Shown one piece after another: positions 23,408-35,400 of a stretch of 64,000 nt of DNA (position 1 is its first letter; every line of letters begins with the position of its first letter). The notes below the pieces were generated by a model, which saw only the letters and a program-made list of their open reading frames with translations, was not told where the DNA came from and ran no database searches. The stretch covers positions 18,174,758-18,238,757 of the forward strand of contig NC_081545.1 in NCBI RefSeq assembly GCF_901000735.1. The letters run 5' to 3'. Source of the DNA: Corylus avellana. Taxonomy: Eukaryota; Streptophyta; Magnoliopsida; Fagales; Betulaceae. A program made the translations under genes and the position numbers.

Positions 23408-26400
23408 TAGGGCCAGCAATTTTGGCATAACCTGCGAACCCGGCACGAACACGACATGAAGTTAGCAGGTATTGGGTTTAGGCTTATCGGGTTCGGGTCT
23501 TAATCGGGTCTAAGACCCGGCGGGTTCACGGGTCGACCCGCCAAACACGTTTAAATTAACCAGTATTGTGGGTCAGCCGAGTCTCGGGTGACCCACCAAA
23601 CCCGTCACCCATTTAATTTTTATTTTTTTTAAAAGAAAAAAAAAAAAAAAACCTAAGTGTGTAAGTCGGTAAGTGTAACCCAGTACCCACTAACCCTAAA
23701 CACTAAAACACTGCACAGAGTCACATTTTCTTGCTGAGACGCTTCTTTTCTTGAACCCTTGTAAGCTACCGAACACGGTATACGGCTGTGGTAGGCCGGT
23801 CACCTCGATCCGCCCGGTTGTCTCTCCTTTCTCCCTCTGGGTACATGTCTCTCACCGTCTAAAATTTCACTCGCGCGACTCACCCGGCGGCGGCCATTGC
23901 CATTACAGCCCCTGGCCCGGTGACCAGACATCTCTCCTCTCTCCCTCTCGGCTCTATCTCCCTCTCTCATCTAAAAATTTCTGCTTTGCGCCTCTTCTCC
24001 CCCGACTCAGCCGCGCCTCTCTCTGGCTCCACTGTCTCCGGTATGGCAGTATGTCTCTGACTCTCTCTATCTCTTGCTTTGATTTTTATTATTATTACTC
24101 TTTTTTTAGATTTTACTGCTTGTCTTTTTTTTTTTGCATTTTTTATGTGTATAATTTGTGTGATTATAATGCATTTTTTGGTTGATTTGATTTGTATAAT
24201 GTAATGTATGATTTGTATGATAATGTATGATTATGTATGATGTATAATGTATGATTATGTATGATGTATAATGTATGATTTGTATGATATATAATGCATT
24301 TTTTGGTTGTCTTTAGACTGTTTGTTGGCTGGGTAGAGACTAGAGAGTTATAGGCATGATTTGGTATGCTTGTTTTTAGACGGTTTGTTGGTTGGGTAGA
24401 GACTAGTAAGTATTAAATTATTAATCTGCCTCTACTTCGTTGATTATATAGGGCTCAGAACATGCTTAGATGTGACTAGAATTTGATAAACATTTTGTGT
24501 AGATAATCAAAGTGAAATATTGCTAAAGTTGAAACTTGAAAGCCTTGGAAATTTGAAATAACAAAGAGATAGAGTGAATGATCTAACATTTTATAATTAA
24601 TTTTTTAAAATTAGTATTTATCCATTTGGATGTTGTCTTTAAAATATAGTACATACAAATTAAAAGAAGATGATCTATGGAGGAAGTGTTTGAATGATGT
24701 AAAGTGCATCAATGGCAAAATAAGGCTTTCCATTTAATATGCACCAAATTTTTGACAAGTAATTGTTATATTGTCATTGAATCTTATTAAACTAGTTGAT
24801 AGCATATACTTTAACTAATTATTATATGTGTAGATGGCTAATGAAGAAATTGTTCAAGATGCATTTGAGTCATTCGAAATTGACGACGATGTTGTTGAAG
24901 TAAATTCACTAGGAGATGACTCTGTTTCTATGGGGATTACGAAAAAGGGAAAGAAACGTAGGAAGACCTCAGATGTTTGGCAATATTATGACATTGTTCC
25001 TAATGCTGATCCAAATGACCCGGAGGTATGGGCAAAATATAAGACGTGTGGTAATAAATATAGGGCTCGAAGTTCATATGGAACTGGAAATTTAATAAAG
25101 CATAGTAAAAATTGAGGGGGGGAGAAACCCTCGTGATGTTAGGCAAATACTTTTAGCCAGAAAAGCAGGATCTATAGGGGTAAGTGACTCTAAATTTGAT
25201 CCTAAAATATATAGAGAATTATTGGTTGCTTCGGTTATTAAGCATGATTTGCCTTTTTCATATGTTGAATATGATGGTGTAAGAGCAGTACATCAATACT
25301 TGCGTGCTGATGTACCAATTATCTCTAGAAATACTGGTAAGGCTGATTTGGTTAAGATGTATTTGAGGAAGAAACAAAGGGTTAAATCTATGTTGAATGC
25401 TTGTCCTGGGAGGATTTGTTTAACATCTGATTTGTGGAGTTTTTTGGCAATTGATGGATATATCTGCCTTACTACACATTTTATTAACAAAGATTGGGTC
25501 TTAACAAAGTGGGTGTTAAACTTTTCATGTATGCCCCTACCACACAATGGTATATCTTTGTCTGATGTTATATATAACTTGCTACAAGAGTGGGGGATTG
25601 AGAACAAGATTTTCAGTATAACATTGGATAATGCTTCTTCCAATGATCTTTGTGTTGGGTTCTTAAAAGATAAATTAAACATGAAAAAAGCCCTTCCTTG
25701 TGATGGTGATTTCTTTCATATGCATTATTGTGCTCATATTCTTAATTTGATAGTGCAAGATGGATTGAAAGAGATCAATGATGCTAGCCAAAAGGTTCAA
25801 GATAGTGTGAAGTATGTTAGGGGATCACAAGTGCGAAAACAAAGTTTTCTTCAAGCAGTGAATCAAATGTCATTAGACAGTCATAAAGGGTTAAAACAAG
25901 ATGTGCCAACCAGATGGAATTCTACATATCTGATGCTTGAGAGTGCTGTTCACTATAGGCATGCTTTTAGTTATTTGGAGATAACTGATAAAAACTATAA
26001 GCATTGTCCTACTGCACTTGAGTGGGAAAAGGTGGATAATATCAAAAGTTTCTTAGCTTGCTTTTACCAAGCTACATGTGCTTTTTCTGGTACTAAGTAT
26101 CCCACTCCCAACTTATACTTTCCCATGATTGCCATGATTTATGTGAGCTTGAAGGAAGACGTTTTGAGTGAAGATGAGCATAAGAGTTTAATGGCAACTC
26201 AAATGCTCTCTAAATTTGAGAAATATTGGTTGGAATTCAGTGAAGTGTTGGCCGTTGCAGTTATCTTAGATCCTCGTTACAACCTTCATCTTGTAAATTA
26301 TTACTATACGAAGATCTATGGATTTATGAATTCTACACAGTATGTGAATGTTCATGATAAATTAAAGAACCTTTTTATGAAGTATAGTGCTTCTTCTATA

Positions 26401-28265
26401 CTTTCAAGTTTAAGCTCTATAACTGTTCAGCAGCCCCAAGTAACTCGAGCAACACTACATTGGGAACAGGTGAATAATATTATAATATCATTGATTTCTT
26501 ATCTTTTAAGTAACTTAGTATATAATCTTTTTAACACTCTTAATTATTTATGTTTATATTCTCTCTTTTTCATGTAGGAATATTTGGCATTTGGTAGAGT
26601 CGATGTTAATTCACAAAAGAGTCAATTGGAAATTTATTTGGAGGAACCTAGGTCTGTGGCTGTGAATGATGCATTTGACATCCTTTCATTTTGGAAAGAA
26701 AATGAATTTTGATATCCTGAAGTAGCTGCAATGGCTGTGATGTTTTGAGTATTCATGTTTCTTCGATTGCTTCATAATCCACTTTTAGTATTGGTGGACG
26801 TGTGATTGATCAATATAGGAGCTCACTCAAGCCTGATATTGTTGAGGTATTAATTTGCACTAGAGATTGATTATATGGAGATCAAGGTAATATTATTTAT
26901 TTGCATATTTAATTTCTTCATTTACTTGTATTATTTTTTTAACTGCACTATAATAATACTAATCCATCTTCTTCTTCTTCTTCTTTTTGATATAGCACAA
27001 ATGAAGTTGGATAGCATGGAAGAAGAAATTTTAACAACTGATGTTAATTCTTGTGACATTCCAAATTCATCTGGAGCACAATCTGCTAATCTTTCTTAAA
27101 ATATTAACCTTATTTAGTTCATATTTTGTAATGACTCTAATGGTGATGGCTCATGGAAACCTTATTTAGTTATTTTGTTTAGAATCTAATGATGATGGAC
27201 TATATTAACTACTGTCTATATGCAAAGGAACTTGTAATTTGTAAAAGTTCAGTAGTTTGATAGAACTGTAATGGGTTTTGTTAGGATTCCCAGTAGGAGC
27301 AGCACTTCTAATCTTCATTACTGATGTTTGTTAAGGATGCTTAAAGTTTTAAAATTATTTGAGCATTTGTTTGGACTCTGGAGCTTATTTGGTCTTGATG
27401 TGTTTCGGGTCTTGTATTTTTTGGGAGTTAACTTGTGAAATTCATTTTAAATTATTGGATCTTTTTACACTGTGTTTTTGTTTTTTCAATGAGTGTTGTA
27501 TTGTAACTATTGTTGGGTGAGTACCTTTGTTATTGACACAGTTTGTTGGTAGTTGGTTATGTTTTTTTGAATGGATTTAGGTTGAGCTTGGTGTTCCAAA
27601 TTATATACTGGCTGCATCAGGTTGAATTTTATATCGGTGGTCAATACTGGTTTCTTTTTTCCTTTTAGTTCCTAGCTCCATTCTTCACTTGACATCTATA
27701 AGTTCCTAATCTTATTTATGCTTACTTTTAGAACTTGATGCCTCTCTCAATTTATTTTCTTTAAGTTATATCTTTCAGCCAATTGTATTTTTTTGGGTCA
27801 ATGAACATGGCAATCAGTTGTCCATTGTCTCACTTTTTTCTTCTTCTTATGATTGGTATTATCTCTATGATGGCAGCTAACTTCCAATTCAGATTAGTAT
27901 GGAAGACAATTGCATTTATAAGATGACATTTGTTGATGACAATTTAATATTGGGATTACTCAAATAATTCTTTAAAATTTGAGTAAAATAATTCTTATTA
28001 CACAATTTAATAAGGGCTTTTTTTTAACGGGTCGGGTCGTGTTACTTGTTTAGCGCATGGGCCGTGTCGGGTCGTGTCTACCCGATCTGACCCGGTTATG
28101 TTAAACGGGTCATGTCAAGTTACCCGAATATTTTTCGTGTCATAATCGTGTTAGACCCGTTAACTCGATTAGCTAAACGGGTCATGTTCGTGTCTTGGGT
28201 AATCGGGCCACGGGTCTCAGCATGTCCTAATCGGGTCTACCTAATTACCCATTTTTCTAGCCCTA
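23408..28265 (+). mobile_element. hAT DNA transposon (4858 bp), degenerate autonomous type
   Basis: The ends are TAGGGCCAGCAATTTT on the left and ATTTTTCTAGCCCTA on the right, short imperfect inverted repeats of hAT type. A perfect 8-bp duplication (CCTGTCGC) surrounds them. Subterminal regions at 23440-23620 and 28028-28250 are dense in GGGTCGGGTCGTGT-like words (ACCCG/CGGGT), the likely transposase binding sites. A GC-rich leader (23750-24060) with CT-rich stretches precedes an intron-like AT-rich region, then the transposase pseudogene. Confidence 0.95.
24834..26877 (+). pseudogene. hAT transposase, inactivated
   Basis: The first ATG (24834) follows a splice-acceptor-like TATGTGTAG. Residues 45-93 form a BED zinc finger (DVWQYYD...KTCGNKYRARSSYGTGNLIKHSK) whose first Cys is Tyr. 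The frame shifts at a run of seven G near 25120. The second segment to 26469 carries the RNase-H-like core: LTSDLWSFLAIDGY, TLDNASSND, HYCAHILNLIVQDGLKEI and VPTRWNSTY. A GT-AG intron spans 26470-26577. The last exon holds the hAT dimerisation domain (SQLEIYLEEP, FDILSFWKENEF, YPEVAAMA), with TGA where Arg is expected at 26710-26712 and further stops and shifts. Intact relatives are about 650-700 residues. The loss of BED Cys, the frameshift and the stops make it non-functional. Confidence 0.93.
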
Positions 28266-29093
28266 CCTGTCGCACTTCGGGCCGTACGTCCTCTGTGATA
28301 CTTTGGACCGTACGTCCGCTTCGAGGTTTTCGAGGAGAACCTCATTTTGTCCACTTGTCCTCCTATTTTCCATAACCAAATTCTAAGGCTATCAGAGGGC
28401 TGCTTAAAGTCTCCTAACTCAAAACAACGTCTTCAAGCAAACGAAATCATGCTAAGTCAAGACAACGCTATTCTAAACAAGATTTAAAGCATAATCTAGG
28501 TAAAGCTAGACTATCAACTCAAGCAACAACTAAGATAACGTTTAAGTAGCATAACGACGTAAAAACAAGCTAGGCTTAAGAGTGTTACCTCCTTGAAGCG
28601 AAACTTCAAGAACTTCCCTTCCGTTAGCACTAAACATTCACAATCTCACAAAACACACTCACACAAGGTTTCTGGCAGCCTAGGGGCGAAAAAAAGGTAT
28701 GAAAACTGAAGGGGGTAGGGGGTATTTATAGCTGAGGGGCGCTACAAACCCTCTAGAAAAGCAACGGAAGTCCGCCAACCCTAGCATACGTCCGATATTA
28801 TTTACACAGCGGTCCAAAGGGTACCTCGTACGTCCAGGTATTATTCAAAGGATATTCCAAAAAGTAGCGTACGTCCGTGTGGTCCTGCGTACGTCCATGT
28901 ACTATTTGCAGAGCGTACGTATGGTGGTCCCCCACTTACGTCCGATCTACAAATAGTAGCGTACATCCGTTAACCCTAGCATACGTCTAGTCCAAAAGTT
29001 CAATTTACCCTTCTAGTGTCTTTAGTGACTCAAAGCCCAAATTAACCCCCTAACTAAGCTACGTAAGCTTACTTAATTATTTGGGTCACTACA

Positions 29094-29380
29094 GGTGGCT
29101 ACGGAACAAACAACGAATCTTTTTCTTTTAGGTTCAAATTTTTTTCAGCGGATATGTTGTTAGTTTTATTCCAGCATGCAAGCCAGATTCGAAAAGAATT
29201 CAATGAAAAATTAAGACTTAATTTAAGAGGGGAAAAGAGAGAGAGAGAAGGAATAGCAGTAGTGGATTTACTCCAAATCTCTTTGTATATGGTGTTGCCA
29301 TTAATTAAGGATGAGTGGATTTAGAGCTTCTTTGGATTTCTTTAATTTTTTTTTTTTTTCAATGAAAATTCAAAGAGAGA
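29094..29380. other. Target duplication and unassigned flank before CACTA element 1
   Basis: 29094-29098 is the right GGTGG target duplication of the solo LTR. The rest is AT-rich with no gene. About 29295-29345 (TGTTGCCATTAATTAAGG ... GGATTTCTTTAAT) resembles 34685-34741 on the other side of CACTA element 1. Confidence 0.5.
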
Positions 29381-29803
29381 CACTACAAAAAACATGTCCT
29401 TTATTGACGTGGCAAATAGTAACTCATATTTGCCACGTTAATAAATTTTGATGTGTTTAAATGAACACGTCAAAAAAAAATTTATTGACGTGTTGCATTT
29501 TAATACGTCAAATTTTTTTGACGTGTCATACTGACACGTAAAAATTTTTTAATGTGTTAATGGAACAAGTCATTTAGACACGTCAAAAAATTTTGACATG
29601 TCATTTTTAACACGCCAAAAATTTTTTACGTGTCTTTATTCAACAAGTCAAAAATTACAATTAAATATAATTATAACTAGGTATTAATTGGTATCAAAAA
29701 TATGTATTAAAAAAATTATGTAGTAAATTAATTTATCATATTAGTATAAATTAATTGGTATATATGTATATGTATATATCACATGCATGCCAATTAATAT
29801 CAC

Positions 29804-29845
<42 letters not shown>

Positions 29846-32763
29846 TGCATATGATATTAATTATCATATACATGCATAATCATACTATTGTATACCAATT
29901 AATATAATTATCACATGCATGCATATGAATCAAACATTTCATTAATATTAATTTGAATATGATAATGTCACGCATAAATCAGTCTAGTAATATTAATATG
30001 ATAACCATATTAATTTTTAAAAAATATATAGGATATATAGAATACATTTATTTTATAAGACCCGCAAACCCCACATGAACTCTGCCAATACAAAATATGT
30101 GTTCGGTGAGTGGATTATTGAGTCCTCATGAAAAATTGGATTTTATTATTTGTACATCTAGAATATTAATTTATTTATTCTCTAATTAATTTTAAGTATA
30201 TTGTATGTATAATGTGTTATATAAGAGAGAAAAAAAATGATATAAATTAAAATTTAAAAGTTTAAAAATTTAACTTGCTATTCTTGACGTGTCATATCTG
30301 AAACGTTAAGAATTTCTTGATGTGTCACATGTGGACACGTCAAGAAATTCTTGACGTGCCACATGTGGACACGTCAAGAACTTCTTGACGTGTTACATGT
30401 GGACATGTCAAGAAATGAAATTCTTGACGTGCCACATGTGGCACGTCAAGAACTACTTGACATGTCCTGTGTTGACACGTCAAGAATTGTGCCTCGGGAA
30501 GGCGCGCATCCAGCCTGTCCGTCAGCTCCTTCTTCTTTTTTTCTTCTTTCTTTTTCCTTCCCTCTCTTTCTTTCTCCCCCGCGCGCCACAACCCCCTCCT
30601 CTCCGCCATTTTTTTCTAACCACCGGCCGTATCTCCAGTCCGTCTCCATCACACTCAGTGTCATCTCTTAGCCACGTTCTCTCTCTCATAGTCACACGCG
30701 ATCTCCGGGCGTTCTTAGTGTTTCTCTCTCTCACCAACCGTCATCAACGCTACTCCTCCTTCGGCCGTCACGAGCTCATCCTTCGGCGATTCTCTGGCCT
30801 CTCCAGGTCAGGTATATATATATATTGATTTATTTATTTATATATTATATAAATAAATAAATTATATAAATATATAATTTGCAATGTGTTTTATTATATT
30901 AGCAAATTAATTTTACATGTTAGCTAATTAATTTACATGTTTCAGATATATGTTTTATATTAATTTGTGAATTTGTTAAATTAATTTATTTGTTTGAGAT
31001 ATATGTTTTGTATGGTGGGAATATTGTTTAATGTATTTGCATATATGCATGCATGCAAAAGTACATACGTAAATTTTTTGAAAGTAGGTTTTTTTTGTTC
31101 TTGGTTTTGCATTTAGATTAATTTAGACCTAAATATTTTGTAGGTTAAGTTGTTTTTGTGCAGGTTTTTGCATTTAGATTTAGATCTAAATTTTGTATAA
31201 GTTCTGCAAATGCACGTTATCAGAACAAAAAAAAAAAAATCAAATAACAAATGCGTTGGATATGGTCGTTAATTTTTGTTTAGATTTTGAAAATTTAGAA
31301 TAAGTATGTAAATGTTTAAAAAGAAATACAAAGGAAAAAATAAAAGAAAACAAATAACATAGCTAGCATGATTTATTTTATCTACGGTCTCCATATGTAG
31401 TTCACATTAATTGACTTGTTTTTTGTTATTTCTTTCTACATTGATTAGTAATTGTGGTGCATATTTTATCTATTGTATACATAATTAATTGTGTGTGTTA
31501 TGTGTTTCACAGGTTGATATGAGTATTAAGGGGAAGAGTAGACGACGGAGTTCCCCACATGTAGACGACTAGGGGTATAGACCATTACTTCCTAAGCATG
31601 TGGAAGGGTCCTAGTACTATCAGTCTCAGCCGGTTCTGTACGACATGGAGCAAGAGTATCATCCACCTAATCCGCTGCCTACGATGAGTGAGTTAGGGAT
31701 GTGTTCATATGGTGATGTAGAGCAGTTATTCCCCCCCGAGAAGAACACAAGTGTCCTATACAATAAGCCATCACAGCCGGATGATAGCAAGATACAATAC
31801 TATCTGGAGGACGTGAATGATGGGACTGGTGTCATGCATGACTCGCAGCCCGATGACCCTCCTCCATAAGTGTTGGACAGTCACCAGCTCTGGATAATAA
31901 GTAAGTAAATATGCTTTAAATACCAATATTGAATACGTATATAAGTTATGTAGTTACTATTGAATTCTAAATAATTTACATCAGTAATTATTAATGTGTT
32001 AGGCATCGGGCGAGACGGGCGCACCCATATTCAAGTGGTGACCATTAAACTATCCAACAAGACGTGGGATGTTCCCACCGTTCAAAAGGTCGTCTGCGAG
32101 TACAATAGAGCGTGGCAACCCATAGGATTCAGTAGGATGAAATTTCGAAGGATGACCGACAACATTATAAGGAGCGGGAATTATATTAGATTATGGGACG
32201 ACTGGAAGTTGGTACCGCCCCATACGAAGGAGGATATATGGGAGGCCTTGATGGTATGATTAAACTATCTGTTAGATTTTCACATTTGTATTTCATTATG
32301 TCAAACGCTTGTAATGTGTGAATTATACGCCTTACTTTTTCAACTTGTGCAGCGGACTTCTACATCCCGCCTAAGTACAATCTCGAGGTGATTAAAAGGG
32401 ACGCATTCAGAGATATGGGCGTGAAGCTGAAGAGTTGGAGACACTCTATGAAAGACGCGTTAAAAATTCAGCCGGGTAATACTCCTGACACAGTGAAGGC
32501 GAGAATGGGTCAAGATGCCGTTTCGCAATACAACGCCGACGACTTGGATGTGTTGTTGGATAAATGGTGCGACCCTAAGAATTAGATAGGTCACAAGTGT
32601 AGTTTTATTAATTGTACTTGTGTTAGGACTGACATTTTAAGGGTGATATTTATGTAGGAGTATGCCTACATGAAGGTATTGCGAACAAAAAACAACACAC
32701 TTCACTGCACCGAGTCGATGAGCTTTGCTAGGACGACACATAAAGAGGTATTTGTCTTATTTA

Positions 32764-32794
<31 letters not shown>

Positions 32795-34087
32795 CTGACT
32801 AGAGCGCAAGCGTACATCTCGACACACACGAAGAAGGATGGTGACTATTCAAATGAAGTGGTCAGGGAAAGATGTGTAAGTACTCACCGATATATATTTT
32901 AATAAATTCTTTATGACTAACCTTCTTTATATGAGATACTAACTTGTTATTTAACGTACATGAGAGGATGAAGGAATTGATATCACTAACTCAGCATTGA
33001 CGTCGAGCATGATTGAAGGGACGGTACGGTGGACATTGAATGACGCGTATTCTCAGGCGCACGGAAATAAGCCTGAGTACACTGACAGGGTCTGACAGGT
33101 GGGTCCGAATGTTCTACCGATGCGAAAAAAACATACATTCGTACTATACATCGTCCCAGGCATGGTCTCAGAATCCTGGAAACTCCTCGTTTTCACAGAT
33201 GACGGATAGGATTAGAGAGCTTGAAGAGGAGTGGACACAACAAAGACGGGCGGTGGATGAGATGGCCAAATAGATTGAAGAAGAAAAAGCTTAGATAGCA
33301 GAGAAAGATGCCATCTTTGAGGCCCGTTTCCATCAGCTTGAGGCCATGCTCGCGTCGACATCTAGATCCATACCCGACAGAGGTAATGCTATAGCTGTGT
33401 TGTTTTTGTAATTCTTCGGTTAACGCCTAACTCGTGGTTCATTTTAGAATTAACGTATATTTGCATCACTGTATATCTGTGTTTTGAATTTTTTTATTCA
33501 TTATTATTGGTTCATAACTCGTTTGCAGGAAATGTGGGCTAGGCATTAGGGGATGACTATGTTGACTTGGACTGAGCACGTGCTTCTCATTGCTGTTTGT
33601 ATATATATTTTGTTACTATTTGTTAATGTATTTGTTTCTATATATATTTTGTTATTTTGTTGAAAGTAGTTGGAACAGAGATAATTTGATTGTATATTTG
33701 TTTCTTGTTGTGTTGGAACGTATTTTCGATGTATATATTTGTTTTGTTTAGTTTTGTGATGGAACAGAGTATATGTGTTGGAATTTTGTTTACTTGATTT
33801 GTGGTGGAATTTCATATGTATATGCAAATTGATTGGAATTTTATATGTGTATTGGGTTGGATATATATATATATATGTTTGATGTATTTGACGTATTGGA
33901 TGTTGTTGGATGTATTGAATTGAATTGTATTGGATAATTTAAATTAAGATATTTGATTGAATTGAATGTATTGGATATTGAATGCATTAGATATATTGGA
34001 TATTTGATATATATTGCATGTATTGGATATCAGGTTAATACGTAAATCTGGGTATAAACCCGAATAATACAGAAAAAATATAAATTT

Positions 34088-34142
<55 letters not shown>

Positions 34143-34393
34143 ACGTGTCAAACAGTGTGACACGTTAAAAAAATTTTACGTGTGAAAAACTTTTTGATGT
34201 GTGAATTTTCAGACGTAAAAAATTTTTGATGTGTGAAAATTCACATGCCAAAAACTTGGATTTTTTTACACCCATCATTTTAACCACTGAGACGCATTGA
34301 AAAGGACATGCCAGAAGAGTTTTCTGACGTGTCAATGGCACTGACACATTAGAAAAGGCCAGTCAAAAAAAAAAAATTGCAATTTTTGTAGTG
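29381..34393 (+). mobile_element. CACTA (En/Spm) transposon 1, non-autonomous, 5013 bp
   Basis: It begins CACTACAAAAAACATGTCC and ends GCAATTTTTGTAGTG. The flanking 3 bp are AGA on both sides (29378-29380, 34394-34396), the CACTA target duplication. Subterminal copies of TTGACGTGTC and its complement GACACGTCAA fill 29395-29650, 30283-30487 and 34141-34345. A GC-rich untranslated exon (about 30488-30810) is followed by an intron (to 31512) and a TNPA-type pseudogene. No TNP2/TNPD transposase with its catalytic core is present, so the element is non-autonomous. TA microsatellites lie at about 29808-29842, 32769-32792 and 34090-34140. Confidence 0.93.
31519..33542 (+). pseudogene. En/Spm TNPA-like (Transposase_24) gene, copy 1
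   Basis: ATG 31519 follows an intron acceptor (TTTCACAG). Exons read: MSIKGKSRRRSSP...; a DNA-binding-like core with GRDGRTHIQV, RMKFRRMTDNIIRSGNYIRL and WDDWKLVPPHTKEDIWEAL (about 32003-32257); DFYIPPKYNLEV...MKDALKIQPG (32350-32585); MSFARTTHKE (about 32719-32748); ISTHTKKDGDYSNEVV (about 32813-32870); a TVRWTLNDAYSQAHGNKPEY exon; and a C-terminal coiled coil (RIRELEEEWTQQRRAVDEMAK ... RFHQLEAMLAS). Exon order and phrases fit the plant Ptta/En/Spm accessory protein that binds subterminal repeats and assists TNP2. At least six in-frame stops (TAG, TAA or TGA at CAG/CAA/CGA-type positions, e.g. 31570, 31612, 31867, 33271) make it non-functional. Confidence 0.85.
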
Positions 34394-35032
34394 AGAGGAG
34401 GAATAGCAACAAATCTCTTCGAGCATATTTGAGATTGTGTTAAGAAATAGACCTTCTAAAGCTAAAAAGATTTTATTTTATTTTATTTTTTATTTTTTTA
34501 TAAAAAGCTTTATTTTTAACATTTTTTCAAAAGTGGGTTTTTGTCATTTTTAGAGTTTTTTTCTTTAAAAAAAACACTTTGCATGTTTTTTTTTTTTTTT
34601 AAATTTTTTTAACCAAACATACCATCTTCTTGTTTAGGACAACTTTTTAGCTCTATAACATAATCTCAATCAAACTCTTCATCTATTGTGTTGCCAATTA
34701 AAGATTAGTGGATTTAGCTCACTTTTTTGGATTTCTTTAATCACTTCCTTTAATGGAATATCACTTAAGATTAATTTTTCCTATCCTTACTAGTACTATT
34801 TCGATTTTAGGGCCTCACTCGACCCTGGGCCTTAGGTGTCCGGCCCTGCAACTATATATATATAATTTTTCCAAACTCACGTATTTCACTTTAATCTATA
34901 CAAAACAAGTTTGGTGTTCTAACACTCACATATGGAAGTTCATGTGGTTAATTAGGGTCTTTTTCTGTATATTGCTTAGCCAAAATAATCTCAAAAAATA
35001 AGTAATGTTTTAAGATATATTATTTAAAATCA
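34394..35032. other. Right flank of CACTA element 1, duplicated at 42299-42935
   Basis: Non-coding AT-rich sequence that continues the near-identity of the large duplication up to the last base before the N run. No gene is supported. Confidence 0.85.
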
Positions 35033-35132
35033 NNNNNNNNNNNNNNNNNNNNNNNNNNNNNNNNNNNNNNNNNNNNNNNNNNNNNNNNNNNNNNNNNNNN
35101 NNNNNNNNNNNNNNNNNNNNNNNNNNNNNNNN
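35033..35132. other. Assembly gap, 100 N
   Basis: Exactly 100 N, the customary placeholder for a gap of unknown size. The sequence to its left equals 42935 and leftwards; the sequence to its right is unrelated. Confidence 1.
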
Positions 35133-35400
35133 AACATTACTCTTCAAGATGAAATTCAGAATCTCTTTGATTGGAATCAAGGAAATATGAAATATCATAT
35201 TGAGATAGATTTATGAGAATTGATTATTTTGAATCTTAGGCGTAAGTGTTTTAGTAAGGAGTTACTAAAATAAAATATACTTATTGAAGTATGATTTCAA
35301 GAGTATAAGAATAATTAGGAGATTAAATCGAAGACTCAAAGATTAAGAGATAGTGAAATAAAGTGACAATAAATTTCTAATTGACTTCTTACCAATAAGG
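35133..35400. other. Non-coding sequence between gap and LINE
   Basis: AT-rich sequence with no coding or repeat signal recognised. The LINE reading frame becomes recognisable at about 35401. Confidence 0.4.

Larger units (their letters stand above)
22011..29093 (-). mobile_element. Solo gypsy-type LTR, about 2.2 kb, split by hAT element
   Basis: The plus strand begins TGTAACAACCCCGATTGGC and ends TTTGGGTCACTACA, which gives TG...CA termini. GGTGG flanks both sides as a perfect 5-bp target duplication. Without the nested hAT element (23408-28265) and one copy of its 8-bp duplication, the LTR is about 2.2 kb. A TATA box on the minus strand (CTATAAATACC, about 28710-28721) sets the orientation. 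No internal region or second LTR lies inside the duplication, so this is a solo LTR left by LTR-LTR recombination. Terminal TGTAAC/TGTAGTGACCC sequences are typical of chromovirus-type gypsy LTRs; that assignment is inferred. Confidence 0.85.

Noticed and set aside
23751..24185. 144-codon frame at the 5' side of the hAT element
   Set aside because: GC-rich, CT-rich leader of the transposon; the C-terminal half is low complexity (YYYYSFFRFYCLSFFF) and no domain is recognisable.
30340..30828. Overlapping frames on both strands (up to 147 codons), repeated at 38240-38728
   Set aside because: They fall in subterminal repeats and the untranslated leader exon of the CACTA elements. Low complexity, present identically in both copies because of the duplication.
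35010..35198. Frame spanning the N run
   Set aside because: Produced by reading through the gap; it has no meaning.
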